Shown one piece after another: positions 43,589 to 52,785 of a stretch of 64,000 nt of DNA. The first letter of the stretch is position 1; every line of letters begins with the position of its first letter. The DNA is from NCEH01 sp002257205. GTDB lineage: Bacteria > Pseudomonadota > Alphaproteobacteria > Rhizobiales > Xanthobacteraceae. The notes beneath the pieces are model-generated. The model ran no database searches. It had not been told where the DNA came from and saw nothing but the letters and a program-made list of their open reading frames with translations. Location: assembly GCF_043195105.1 (NCBI RefSeq), contig NZ_JBAFWO010000002.1; one strand, written 5' to 3'. The translations under genes and the position numbers were made by a program.

Positions 43589-45826
43589 ATGACGAATGCC
43601 AGCCTGGACACCGCCGATAACCGTGCCACGGGCGGGGGGATGCCAGGAGCGAGCCCGTTGCTAAGCGTGGGCCTGTTCGCGCCGGCGATGGTGGTGCTGG
43701 CGCTCTGCTCGGCCTTGGCCACCTTCCTGATCCTGATGGGCCTGACGCCGGTGGTGCCGAGCCACGAGGTGGTGATCGGCCTGCTGGCCGGAAACGCGCT
43801 CGCGGTGGCCATCCTGTCCACCATGGTGGGGCGCGAGGTGTGGCGCATCGTCCGGGCGCGGGCGCGGGGCCGCGCCGCCTCGCGGCTGCATGTGCGCATC
43901 GTCGCTTTGTTCGCCGTGGTCGCCGTGGTGCCCGCCATCCTGGTGGCGGGGGTCGCGAGCCTGACCTTGGATCGCGGGCTCGACCGGTGGTTTTCCGTGC
44001 GGACCCAGGAGATCGTCGCGAACGCGGTGCAGGTGGCGCAAACCTATGTCCGCGAGCATGCGCTGAACATTCGCGGCGACGTCCTCGCCATGAGCGCCGA
44101 TCTCAACCGCCTCAAGCCGCTTTATGACAGCGACCGGGCGCGCTTCCGGCAGATTCTCACCGCCCAGGCGGCGCTGCGCAATCTGCCCGGCGCGCTGATG
44201 ATCGAGCGCGACCTGAAGGTGGTCGAGGGCGCACAGGTCATGACCGGCCGCGAATTCCTGGTGCCGGCCAATATCGCCATTGATGAAGCGACCGCCGAGC
44301 AGCCGATCATCTATCTGCCGTCCGATGCCGATTTCGTCGGGGCGCTGATCAAGCTGAAGGATTATCCCGACCTCTATCTCTATGTGGCGCGGCCCATCGA
44401 TCCAAGGGTGATCGGCTATCTGAAAACCACGCGGGAGACCCTCGCGGATTATCAGAGCCTGGAGGAGCGGCGCTTCGGGGTGCAGGTGGCGTTCGCTCTC
44501 ATGTATGCGGTCATCACGCTGATCGTGCTGCTTTCGGCGGTCTGGCTCGGCATCAATGTCTCGAAATGGCTGGTGGCGCCGATCCGCCGGCTGATGTCGG
44601 CGGCGGACCATGTGGCGGCGGGCAATCTTGACGTCCAGGTGCCGATCTATCGCTCCGAGGGCGATTTCGCGACGCTGGGCGAGACCTTCAACAAGATGAC
44701 CGCCGAATTGCGCAACCAGCATGATGCCTTGCTGCGGGCGCGCGATCAGATCGACGTGCGCCGCCGCTTCACCGAGGCGGTCCTGTCCGGCGTCGGGGCG
44801 GGGGTGATCGGGCTTGATTCCGACGAGCGGGTGACCATCCTCAACCGCTCGGCGGAAAAGCTGCTGGGGGTGAAGGAGGCCGATGCGCTCGGCCATCCGC
44901 TTGCCGAAGTGGTGCCCGAGACCGCCTCCCTGATCGGCGAGGCGGAGGCCGGGCGCGAGCGCATCGTCCAGGGCAATATCACGGTGCAGCGCGAGGGGCG
45001 CGAACGGGTGTTCGCCGTGCGCGTCACCACCGAGCAATCCTCCGAGGCCGACCACGGCTGGGTGGTGACGCTGGACGACATCACCGCGCTGATCTCGGCG
45101 CAGCGCACCTCCGCCTGGGCCGACGTGGCGCGCCGCATCGCCCACGAGATCAAGAATCCGCTGACGCCCATCCAGCTTTCGGCGGAGCGGCTGAAGCGCA
45201 AGTACGGCAAGCACATCACACAGGACCGCGACGTGTTCGACCAGTGCACCGACACCATCATCCGCCAGGTGGGCGACATCGGCCGGATGGTGGACGAATT
45301 CTCCTCCTTCGCCCGCATGCCGAAGCCGGTCGTGGACAGCCAGGATCTCGCCGAGACCCTGCGGCAGACGCTTTTTTTAATGAAAGTCGGTCATCCCGAA
45401 GTCACCTTCGAGGCCGACATCCCTTCCTCCCTTCCGGCGCGGTTCGACCGTCGCCTGATATCCCAGGCCCTGACCAACATCCTCAAGAATGCCGCCGAGG
45501 CCATCGAGGCCGTTCCGGCGGAACAACGTGGCAAGGGGCTGATCCGCGTGAAGGCGGACCAGTCCGGCGAAGATCTGGTGGTTGATGTGATCGACAACGG
45601 AACCGGCCTGCCCCAGGAGAAGCGCAACCGCCTCCTGGAGCCGTATGTGACCACGCGTGAAAAAGGCACCGGCCTCGGCCTCGCCATCGTCGGTAAGATC
45701 ATGGAAGAGCATGGCGGCGGCATCGAGCTTTACGACTCGCCCGAGGGACGGGGCGCCTGGGTCCGGCTGCGCATGCGCGCCGACGGGCCGATCCTGGTGC
45801 CGGCCGACCAGAAGAAGGGGGCTTGA
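43589..45826 (+). CDS. ntrY: Nitrogen-regulation membrane sensor kinase NtrY
   Basis: A 745-residue membrane histidine kinase. Three or so N-terminal membrane segments (LFAPAMVVLALCSALATFL, VVIGLLAGNALAVAIL, IVALFAVVAVVPAILV) are followed by a periplasmic domain of about 180 residues. Then come another helix, a HAMP domain (VAPIRRLMSAADHVAAGNL), a PAS domain (GAGVIGLDSDERVTILN) and the kinase core (RRIAHEIKNPLTPIQLSAERL, ILKNAAEAIEA, TGLGLAIVGKIM). NtrY senses nitrogen or redox state and signals to NtrX. A GTG at 43565 is an alternative start. Its stop lies 3 bp before ntrX. Confidence 0.95.
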   Translation: MTNASLDTADNRATGGGMPGASPLLSVGLFAPAMVVLALCSALATFLILMGLTPVVPSHEVVIGLLAGNALAVAILSTMVGREVWRIVRARARGRAASRLHVRIVALFAVVAVVPAILVAGVASLTLDRGLDRWFSVRTQEIVANAVQVAQTYVREHALNIRGDVLAMSADLNRLKPLYDSDRARFRQILTAQAALRNLPGALMIERDLKVVEGAQVMTGREFLVPANIAIDEATAEQPIIYLPSDADFVGALIKLKDYPDLYLYVARPIDPRVIGYLKTTRETLADYQSLEERRFGVQVAFALMYAVITLIVLLSAVWLGINVSKWLVAPIRRLMSAADHVAAGNLDVQVPIYRSEGDFATLGETFNKMTAELRNQHDALLRARDQIDVRRRFTEAVLSGVGAGVIGLDSDERVTILNRSAEKLLGVKEADALGHPLAEVVPETASLIGEAEAGRERIVQGNITVQREGRERVFAVRVTTEQSSEADHGWVVTLDDITALISAQRTSAWADVARRIAHEIKNPLTPIQLSAERLKRKYGKHITQDRDVFDQCTDTIIRQVGDIGRMVDEFSSFARMPKPVVDSQDLAETLRQTLFLMKVGHPEVTFEADIPSSLPARFDRRLISQALTNILKNAAEAIEAVPAEQRGKGLIRVKADQSGEDLVVDVIDNGTGLPQEKRNRLLEPYVTTREKGTGLGLAIVGKIMEEHGGGIELYDSPEGRGAWVRLRMRADGPILVPADQKKGA

Positions 45827-45829
45827 GCC

Positions 45830-47194
45830 ATGGCCCACGACATTCTGATCGTCGACGACGAAGCCGACATCTGCGGCCTGGTGGCCGGCATCCTGGAGGA
45901 CGAGGGCTATTCCGCCCGCACCGCCCGCGACGCCGACAGCGCGCTCGCCGCCATCGCCACCCGGCGGCCGAACCTGATCTTCCTGGACATCTGGCTCCAG
46001 GGCAGCCGGATGGACGGGTTGGAATTGCTCGACACCATCAAGCTGGCGCATCCCGACGTGCCGGTGGTGATGATCTCCGGCCACGGCAATATCGAAACCG
46101 CCGTCGCCGCCATCAAGCGCGGCGCCTATGACTTCATCGAGAAGCCGTTCAACGCCGACCGCCTGATCGTCATCACCGAGCGCGCGCTGGAAACCCTGCG
46201 CCTGCGCCGGGAAGTGCGCGAACTCAAGCAGATGACGCAGCCGCAGACCCTGATCGGCCGCTCCAGCGCCATCCAGCAGCTGAAGGCGACCATCGACCGG
46301 GTCGGGCCCACCAACAGCCGCATCCTGATCATCGGTCCGTCGGGATCGGGCAAGGAGCTGACCGCGCGCATGGTTCATGCGGTATCGAGCCGCAACCAGG
46401 GGCCGTTCATCGTCATCAATGCCGCCGCGATCACGCCCGAGCGGCTGGAATATGAATTGTTCGGGGTCGAGGAAGGCGAGGGGCGCGAGGCCCGGCGCGG
46501 CGCGCTGGAGGAAGCCCACGGCGGCACGCTGTTTCTGGACGAGATCGCCGACATGCCGCGCGAGACCCAGAACCGGGTGCTGCGCGTGCTGGTGGAGCAG
46601 ACCTTCACCCGCATCGGCGGCTCGGACAAGGTGAGCGTCGACGTGCGCATCATCTCCTCCACCGGCCGCAACCTGGAGGAGGAGATCGCGCAGGGGCGGT
46701 TCCGCGAGGACCTCTATCACCGCCTCAGCGTGGTGCCGATCCGCGTGCCGCCGCTGGCCGAGCGGCGCGAGGATATTCCCGACCTCGTGGATTTCTTCAT
46801 CGACCTGATCTCCCAGACCACCGGCCTGCCGAGCCGGAAGATCGCCGACGACGCCATGGCGGTGCTGCAATCCCACGACTGGCCCGGCAATGTGCGCCAG
46901 CTGCGCAACAATGTGGAACGGGTGCTGATCCTGGCCGGCGGAGACCCTGACGCCATCGTCACCGCCTCCATGCTGCCGCCGGACGTGGGGGCGCTCGTGC
47001 CCAATTTGCCCAACGGCAATGGCGGGGAGCATCTGATGGGCCTGCCGCTGCGCGAGGCCCGCGAGGTGTTCGAGCGCGAATATCTGGCCGCGCAGATCAA
47101 TCGCTTCGGCGGAAATATCTCCCGCACGGCGGAATTTGTGGGCATGGAGCGCTCGGCTCTTCATCGAAAGCTCAAGGCTCTCGGCGTAGGGTAG
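45830..47194 (+). CDS. ntrX: Nitrogen-regulation response regulator NtrX
   Basis: A 454-residue NtrC-family regulator, partner of NtrY. Receiver: ILIVDDEADICGL with Asp53 in LIFLDIWLQ. AAA+ domain: GPSGSGKE and LFLDEIADMP. C-terminal helix-turn-helix: GGNISRTAEFVGMERSALHRKL. The GAFTGA loop is missing; in its place is FGVEEGEGREARRGALEE, as in other alphaproteobacterial NtrX, which act as sigma-70 type regulators. It is followed 57 bp later by trkA, an arrangement widespread in the group. Confidence 0.95.
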   Translation: MAHDILIVDDEADICGLVAGILEDEGYSARTARDADSALAAIATRRPNLIFLDIWLQGSRMDGLELLDTIKLAHPDVPVVMISGHGNIETAVAAIKRGAYDFIEKPFNADRLIVITERALETLRLRREVRELKQMTQPQTLIGRSSAIQQLKATIDRVGPTNSRILIIGPSGSGKELTARMVHAVSSRNQGPFIVINAAAITPERLEYELFGVEEGEGREARRGALEEAHGGTLFLDEIADMPRETQNRVLRVLVEQTFTRIGGSDKVSVDVRIISSTGRNLEEEIAQGRFREDLYHRLSVVPIRVPPLAERREDIPDLVDFFIDLISQTTGLPSRKIADDAMAVLQSHDWPGNVRQLRNNVERVLILAGGDPDAIVTASMLPPDVGALVPNLPNGNGGEHLMGLPLREAREVFEREYLAAQINRFGGNISRTAEFVGMERSALHRKLKALGVG

Positions 47195-47251
47195 GAATAG
47201 GCGCTGCGGCGCCGAGGGGATAAGCTGCGGCCGGGTTAGGGGGAATCGCGC

Positions 47252-48628
47252 ATGAAGGTCGTGATCTGCGGGGCGGGGCAGGTGGGGCTCGGCATTGCCG
47301 AGCGCCTCGCGAGCGAGCAGAACGACGTCTCCATCATCGATGCCAGCGCGCGCCGCATCCAGATCGCCACCGAGCAGCTGGACGTGCGCGGCGTGGTCGG
47401 CCACGGCTCGCACCCCGACGTGCTTGCCAAGGCCGGCATCGAGCAGGCGGACATGCTGATCGCCGTGACCCTGCACGACGAGGTGAACATGATTGCGTGC
47501 CAGGTCGCGCATTCCTTGTTCAACGTGCCGACCAAGGTCGCCCGCATCCGCGCCCAGACCTATCTGATGCCGGAATGGCGCGACATGCTCTCGCGCGACC
47601 ATCTGCCCATCGACGTGGTGATTTCGCCCGAGATCGAGGTGGGCGAAATGGTGCTGCGGCGCCTGTCGCTGCCCGGCTCCATCGATACCGTCACCTTTGC
47701 CGACGGGGCGGTGGTGGTGGCCGGGGTCTATTGCTCCGAGGAATGCCCGATCCTCGATACGCCGCTGCGCGAGCTGACCCAGCTGTTCCCGGATCTGCGC
47801 GCCACCATCGTGGCGGTCAATCGCGGCGGCAAGCCAATCGTCCTTACCTCGCGCGACACCATCCTGGCCGGTGACATCGCCTATTTCGTCGCGCGGTCCG
47901 ACCAGGTGCGGCGCACCTTGTCCATCTTCGGCCATGACGAGGTGCCGGGACAGCGCATCGTCATCGCCGGCGGCGGCAATATCGGCCTTTATGTCGCCGA
48001 CCAGCTGGAGAAGCGCAATCCGATCGCCAAGATCAAGATCATCGAGAGCGCGCCCGAACGCGCGCAGGCGATCGCGGAGATCCTGTCGCGCTCGGTGGTG
48101 CTGAACGGCGATGCGCTCTCGCGCGAGATCCTGGACGAGGCGGGGGTCGGGGACGCCGACACCATGATCGCGCTCACCAATGACGACCGCATCAATATCG
48201 TCGCCTGCCTGCTGGCCAAGCAGATCGGCGCGCGGCGCATCCTCGCGCTGCTGAACGAGCCGGGCTACACCACCTTCGCCCGCGGCCTCGGCATCGACGC
48301 GCATGTGAACCCGCGCCAGATCACCGTCTCCAAGGTGCTCCAGCATGTGCGGCGCGGGCGCATCCGGGGCGTGCATTCGCTGCTCGACGGGGCCGGCGAG
48401 ATGATCGAGGCGGAGGCGCTGGAAACCTCGCCCCTGGTGGGGCGGCCGCTGCGCGACATCGACCTGCTGAAGGGCCTGCGGGTGGGCGCGCTGGTGCGCA
48501 ACGGCGAAGTGCTGCTGCCCACCGGCGACACGGTGGTGCGGGCGCAGGATCGGGTGATCCTGTTCGCCTTGGCGGAGCGCATCAAGCGCGTGGAACAGCT
48601 GTTCCGCGTGAGCCTCGAATTCTTTTAA
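47252..48628 (+). CDS. trkA: Trk potassium uptake regulatory protein TrkA
   Basis: The cytoplasmic NAD(H)-binding gate of the Trk potassium system. The 458-residue protein has two copies of the RCK unit. The first begins MKVVICGAGQVGLGIAERLA (residues 1-19) and the second IVIAGGGNIGLYVADQLE (about 234), each with a GxGxxG nucleotide motif. Each is followed by a TrkA-C domain. The length equals E. coli TrkA. The membrane channel subunit TrkH follows after 12 bp, so the two are probably co-transcribed. Confidence 0.96.
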   Translation: MKVVICGAGQVGLGIAERLASEQNDVSIIDASARRIQIATEQLDVRGVVGHGSHPDVLAKAGIEQADMLIAVTLHDEVNMIACQVAHSLFNVPTKVARIRAQTYLMPEWRDMLSRDHLPIDVVISPEIEVGEMVLRRLSLPGSIDTVTFADGAVVVAGVYCSEECPILDTPLRELTQLFPDLRATIVAVNRGGKPIVLTSRDTILAGDIAYFVARSDQVRRTLSIFGHDEVPGQRIVIAGGGNIGLYVADQLEKRNPIAKIKIIESAPERAQAIAEILSRSVVLNGDALSREILDEAGVGDADTMIALTNDDRINIVACLLAKQIGARRILALLNEPGYTTFARGLGIDAHVNPRQITVSKVLQHVRRGRIRGVHSLLDGAGEMIEAEALETSPLVGRPLRDIDLLKGLRVGALVRNGEVLLPTGDTVVRAQDRVILFALAERIKRVEQLFRVSLEFF

Positions 48629-48640
48629 AGCATCGCCTCC

Positions 48641-50059
48641 ATGCCCTCCATCCTCCGGCTTCTCGCGTGGGCGCTCCTGTGGGTGGGCGGGGCCGCGCTG
48701 TTGCCCGCGCTGGTCTCGGTGCGCAACGGGGAGGGGCAGGCGCCGATCTTCCTCGCGACCACGCTCGCCTGCGTCTTCTTCGCCGGCGCCATGCGGCTGT
48801 CCTGCGCCGGGGTCAAGGTGCGCATGCGCCGGCTCCATGCGTTCGCCGCGCTCGCCGCGCTCTGGCTGCTGGTCCCGGTGGTGGCCGCGCCGGCGGTGGC
48901 GGTGGCGAGCGGGCTCGATCTGTGGCGCGCCTGGTTCGAGGCGCTGTCCGCCTTCACCACCACCGGATTTACGGCGGTGCACGAGGCGCCGCGCAGCCTT
49001 TATGTGTGGTTCGCTTTGCTGCAATGGAGCGGCGGCCTGCTGACCATCGTTTCCGGCGTGGCGGTTTTGGCGCCGGCCGGGCTCGCGGGCCTGCCCCATC
49101 GCGCCCAGGCCGGGGTCGACGGGCTTGAGATCGTCGATACCGGCGGCGTGGTCCGGGATATCGCGCCGATCTATGCCGCCGCGACCCTGCTGGCGCTGAT
49201 CGTTCTGCTGGCGAGCGGCAATTCGATCTATGTCGCCTTGTGCCTCGCGTCGGCGGCGACCTCGTCCGGCGCCCATGTGCCGCCGCAGGCGGTGGAGGCG
49301 CTGCGCACCAGCGTCGCCACGCCGCTGGCGATGGTCCCCTTCATGCTGTGGTCGGCCACCAGCGTGCGCTGGCATCGCGCGCTGGTGACCCGCCGCATCC
49401 ATGCCGCGCCCGAGCAATCGGAAAGCCTGCTGCTGCTCGGCTATTGGGTAGTGGCGGCGATCGTGCTCGGCGCCGTCATCTTTCGCGATCCATCGGTTAT
49501 CTCGGTGCGGGCGTCGCTGGAGATGGGCGCATTCAGCGCTGCCTCGCTGATCGCGACCAGCGGCTTGGTGAGCGGTGCGGAGGTCTATGGCATCGTGCCG
49601 CCGGCCCTGGTGCTGGGCATGGCGCTGGTGGGCGGCGGGGCGCTTTCGGTCACCGGCGGCATCAAGCTGCTGCGGTTGCGCGCCATGCTGCTGCGCGCCC
49701 AGGGCGATCTGATGCGGCTCATCTCGCCCCATCTGGTGCAGCCCGCGCGCACCGGGGAGGGGGGCGTCGGCTCCGCCATGCGCGGGGTCTGGGTGGGGCT
49801 GGTCTCCGTGCTCGCGACCCTCGCCTTCACCATCATTCTCATGAGCATTTCCATGCCCAGCCTGCAGGCGGGGGTCACGGCGGCGGTGGCGGCGCTGACC
49901 AATGCCGGACCGATCTATGACGCGGCCAATCCGGACTGGCCCGCCATTTCCGCTTTGCCGCCTCTGTCCGTGCTTGGCGCAGCCTTCGCCATGATCGCCG
50001 GCCGGCTGGAGACTGTGGGCGCGTTCGTGCTCATCCACCTTGCCTTCTGGCGCAGTTGA
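48641..50059 (+). CDS. trkH: Trk potassium channel subunit TrkH
   Basis: A 472-residue membrane protein of the TrkH/KtrB superfamily with about ten helices and four pore loops. The loop glycines that form the selectivity filter are visible in AFTTTGFTA, SAATSSGAHVP, LIATSGLVSG and LTNAGPIYDA. The loops differ from the E. coli sequence, and the third and fourth (SGLVS, NAGPIY) are unusual. Gating is expected to depend on TrkA, encoded 12 bp upstream. dat follows after 15 bp. Confidence 0.88.
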   Translation: MPSILRLLAWALLWVGGAALLPALVSVRNGEGQAPIFLATTLACVFFAGAMRLSCAGVKVRMRRLHAFAALAALWLLVPVVAAPAVAVASGLDLWRAWFEALSAFTTTGFTAVHEAPRSLYVWFALLQWSGGLLTIVSGVAVLAPAGLAGLPHRAQAGVDGLEIVDTGGVVRDIAPIYAAATLLALIVLLASGNSIYVALCLASAATSSGAHVPPQAVEALRTSVATPLAMVPFMLWSATSVRWHRALVTRRIHAAPEQSESLLLLGYWVVAAIVLGAVIFRDPSVISVRASLEMGAFSAASLIATSGLVSGAEVYGIVPPALVLGMALVGGGALSVTGGIKLLRLRAMLLRAQGDLMRLISPHLVQPARTGEGGVGSAMRGVWVGLVSVLATLAFTIILMSISMPSLQAGVTAAVAALTNAGPIYDAANPDWPAISALPPLSVLGAAFAMIAGRLETVGAFVLIHLAFWRS

Positions 50060-50074
50060 GGTTCGAATTCCGCC

Positions 50075-50935
50075 ATGTCCCGCATTGCCTATGTGAACGG
50101 CCGCTATCTGCCCCACCGCGACGCCTGCGTGCATGTGGAGGATCGCGGCTACCAGTTCGCCGACGGTGTGTATGAAGTCTGCGAGGTGCGTGGCGGCAAA
50201 TTGATCGACGAGCGCCGTCATCTCGACCGGCTAGACCGCTCGTTGACGGAATTGCGCATTGCCGCCCCCATGTCGCGCGGGGCGCTTACGACGGTGCTGC
50301 GCGAGACCGTGCGGCGCAATTTGGTGCGCGACGGGCTGGTCTATCTCCAGGTGACGCGCGGCGTCGCGCGGCGCGACCATGGCTTTCCCGCCGCCAGCGT
50401 GCCGCCGAGCATCGTCGTCACCGCCCGCTCCGCCAATTTTGCCAAGAATGACGCCACGGCGGCGGCTGGGATGAAGGTGATCTCGCTGCCGGAAAATCGC
50501 TGGGACCGGGTGGACATCAAGAGCGTCGGGCTCCTGCCCAATGTGCTGGCCAAGCAGGCGGCGCGCGAGGCCGGGGCCGGAGAGGCCTGGTTCGTGGATG
50601 CGCAGGGCCACGTGACCGAGGGCGCCTCCACCAATGCCTGGATCGTGACCCAGGACGGGCGGCTCGTGACGCGGCCAGCCGAGCACGGCATCCTGCGCGG
50701 CATCACCCGCACCGTGCTCATGGAGGTCGCCGCCGAAATGCAGCTCAAGGTTGAGGAACGTGCCTTCACTTTGGACGAGGCGAAGGCCGCGAAGGAAGCG
50801 TTCGTCTCCTCCGCAACCTCGCTCATCATGCCCGTGATCGCCATCGACGGGACACCTGTGGGAACGGGCACTGTGGGCCCTGTGGCGCGCAATCTGCGGG
50901 CCCAGTTCCACAAATTCGCCGAGGCCTCCGCTTGA
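50075..50935 (+). CDS. dat: D-amino acid aminotransferase
   Basis: A class IV PLP aminotransferase. Dat interconverts D-alanine and D-glutamate, supplying peptidoglycan building blocks. The 286-residue product begins MSRIAYVNGRYLPHRDACV, with VEDRGYQFADGVYEVCEV. The PLP Lys lies in RVDIKSVGLLPNVLAKQAA, and GHVTEGASTNAWIV and ILRGITRTVLME follow. The DIKS-x-x-LLPNVLAKQ pattern favours Dat over branched-chain aminotransferase. Its place between trk and hfq is the usual alphaproteobacterial one. Confidence 0.93.
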   Translation: MSRIAYVNGRYLPHRDACVHVEDRGYQFADGVYEVCEVRGGKLIDERRHLDRLDRSLTELRIAAPMSRGALTTVLRETVRRNLVRDGLVYLQVTRGVARRDHGFPAASVPPSIVVTARSANFAKNDATAAAGMKVISLPENRWDRVDIKSVGLLPNVLAKQAAREAGAGEAWFVDAQGHVTEGASTNAWIVTQDGRLVTRPAEHGILRGITRTVLMEVAAEMQLKVEERAFTLDEAKAAKEAFVSSATSLIMPVIAIDGTPVGTGTVGPVARNLRAQFHKFAEASA

Positions 50936-51081
50936 TGCAGCACAATATGCTGATGCTGCGGGGCAAAAATTGCAGTTGCACCGATTTTTCGCTGTGCCAT
51001 CCTAGGCTGCTAACTCCCGCCCTTCGATCGCTGCTTCGCGTCGGGTAGGGCGGGGCAACGCCGAAAGAAACGGATACGAAA

Positions 51082-51339
51082 ATGGCGGCGGAACGGACAC
51101 AAAATCTGCAGGACACATTCCTCAATCACGTCCGCAAGAACAAGACTCCCCTCACAATCTTCCTGGTGAACGGGGTGAAGTTGCAAGGTGTGGTGACGTG
51201 GTTCGATAATTTCTGCGTCCTGCTGCGGCGCGATGGCCACTCTCAGCTTGTCTACAAGCACGCGATTTCGACCATCATGCCCGGTCATCCCGTGCAATTG
51301 TTTGACCCGACCGACGAGGTCGCGGCGGAGAAGGCGTAA
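51082..51339 (+). CDS. hfq: RNA chaperone Hfq
   Basis: An Sm-like hexameric protein that pairs small RNAs with their mRNA targets; known in Azorhizobium as NrfA, needed for nifA expression. The 85-residue product has the Sm1 core NLQDTFLNHVRKNKTPLTIF, LVNGVKLQGVVTWFDNFCVLL and the Sm2 box VYKHAISTIMP. It starts ATG at 51082 with GAAAGAAACGG upstream. About 145 bp of non-coding DNA separates it from dat and probably holds a promoter. hflX follows within 6 bp. Confidence 0.97.
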   Translation: MAAERTQNLQDTFLNHVRKNKTPLTIFLVNGVKLQGVVTWFDNFCVLLRRDGHSQLVYKHAISTIMPGHPVQLFDPTDEVAAEKA

Positions 51340-51345
51340 CGATAC

Positions 51346-52734
51346 GTGGAGCATAAGGACGAACGGGGCGCATCGAAGGTCGGGGCAAAAAGCGTTGAAC
51401 GCCAAGCCCCGCCCACGCGATGCGCTGTCATCACGCCGTTTTCATCCAACCGGGCCCGGTGGACGCAGAAGGGCGCGGCGCACGAGCGCCGTTCCCCCGA
51501 AGCGCGGCTCGACGAGGCGGTGGGCCTCGCCATGGCCATCGATCTTGAGGTGGTCTATCGCGGCCTCGTGCCTTTGGCCGAGGTGAAGCCCGCCACCTAT
51601 CTCGGTTCCGGCAAGGTGGAAGAGATCGCCGGCATCGTGCAGGCGGAAGAGATCGGCCTCGTGTTCTTCGATGCCGCGCTCTCGCCCGTGCAGCAGCGCA
51701 ATCTGGAAAAGGCGTGGTCCACCAAAGTGGTCGACCGGACCGCCCTGATTCTTGAAATCTTCGGCAGCCGCGCCCGCACGAAGGAAGGCACGCTTCAGGT
51801 GGAACTCGCCCATCTGAATTACCAGCGCTCGCGCCTCGTGCGGTCCTGGACCCATCTGGAGCGCCAGCGCGGCGGCTTCGGCTTCTTGGGCGGCCCCGGT
51901 GAAACCCAGATCGAGGCCGACCGCCGGCAGATCGGCGAACGCATCATCCGCATCGAGCGCGATCTTGAACAGGTGAAGCGCACCCGTGCGCTGCACCGCA
52001 CAAGCCGCAAGCGCGTGCCCTATCCCGTGGTTGCATTGGTTGGATATACCAATGCGGGTAAATCAACATTATTCAACCGCCTCACCCGCTCGGAGGTGAT
52101 GGCGCAGGACCTGCTGTTCGCGACCCTCGATCCCACCTTGCGGGCGGTGGACTTGCCGCACGGCACGCGGATCATCCTGTCCGATACAGTGGGCTTCATC
52201 TCCGATCTGCCCACCCAGCTCGTCGCCGCCTTCCGCGCGACGCTCGAAGAGGTGATCGAGGCGGACGTGATCCTGCATGTGCGCGACGTCTCCCATCCCG
52301 ACAGCCAGGCGCAGGCCGACGATGTGAAGGACGTGCTCACCGACCTCGGCATCGACATCGAGGCCAGCGGCCGCGTGCTGGAAGTGTGGAACAAGATAGA
52401 CCTGCTCTCGGATGCCGCACGCGACGCGATGGAGAACACGGCCGCGCGCAGCGATCTCGCCGACCGGCCGATCCTGGTCTCCGCCCTCACCGGCGCCGGC
52501 ACGTCCGATCTGCTGGACGTGGTGGAACGCCAGATCACCGCCGGCCGTGTAACACTGGACGTCACGGTCGCGGCCGACGACGGCGAAGGCCAGGGCTGGC
52601 TCTATCGCCATGGCGAGGTGCTGGAGCGTCGCACCGATGAGGACGGCGTGATGCATTTTGCCTTGCGCATCCTGCCCGAGCGCGCGCCCCTGGTGACGCG
52701 CCGGTTCGGGGCCGGGCGCGTGCATCAGATGTGA
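51346..52734 (+). CDS. hflX: Ribosome-associated GTPase HflX
   Basis: HflX binds and can split or rescue stalled 70S ribosomes under heat or antibiotic stress. The 462-residue product has the N-terminal HflX domain (ATYLGSGKVEEIAGIV, RTALILEIFGSRARTKEG, LERQRGGFGFLGGPGETQIE). The GTPase domain follows with G1 GYTNAGKS (233-240), G3 DTVGFI and G4 NKID. Translation starts with GTG 6 bp after hfq; the first 45 residues are not conserved, so a later start cannot be excluded. Convergent with mazG, separated by about 50 bp rich in GC hairpins. Confidence 0.95.
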   Translation: MEHKDERGASKVGAKSVERQAPPTRCAVITPFSSNRARWTQKGAAHERRSPEARLDEAVGLAMAIDLEVVYRGLVPLAEVKPATYLGSGKVEEIAGIVQAEEIGLVFFDAALSPVQQRNLEKAWSTKVVDRTALILEIFGSRARTKEGTLQVELAHLNYQRSRLVRSWTHLERQRGGFGFLGGPGETQIEADRRQIGERIIRIERDLEQVKRTRALHRTSRKRVPYPVVALVGYTNAGKSTLFNRLTRSEVMAQDLLFATLDPTLRAVDLPHGTRIILSDTVGFISDLPTQLVAAFRATLEEVIEADVILHVRDVSHPDSQAQADDVKDVLTDLGIDIEASGRVLEVWNKIDLLSDAARDAMENTAARSDLADRPILVSALTGAGTSDLLDVVERQITAGRVTLDVTVAADDGEGQGWLYRHGEVLERRTDEDGVMHFALRILPERAPLVTRRFGAGRVHQM

Positions 52735-52785
52735 GAACGGGCGGCGGCGCGAGCCGCTGCCGCCACGCGGGGGGAAGGGGGAACG

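Noticed and set aside
45377..50221. A 1,614-codon antisense ORF opposite ntrY-ntrX-trkA-trkH
   Set aside because: It is a codon-bias shadow: composition is His/Arg/Asp/Gly-rich and repetitive, it runs through five solid genes on the other strand, and it has no recognisable domain.
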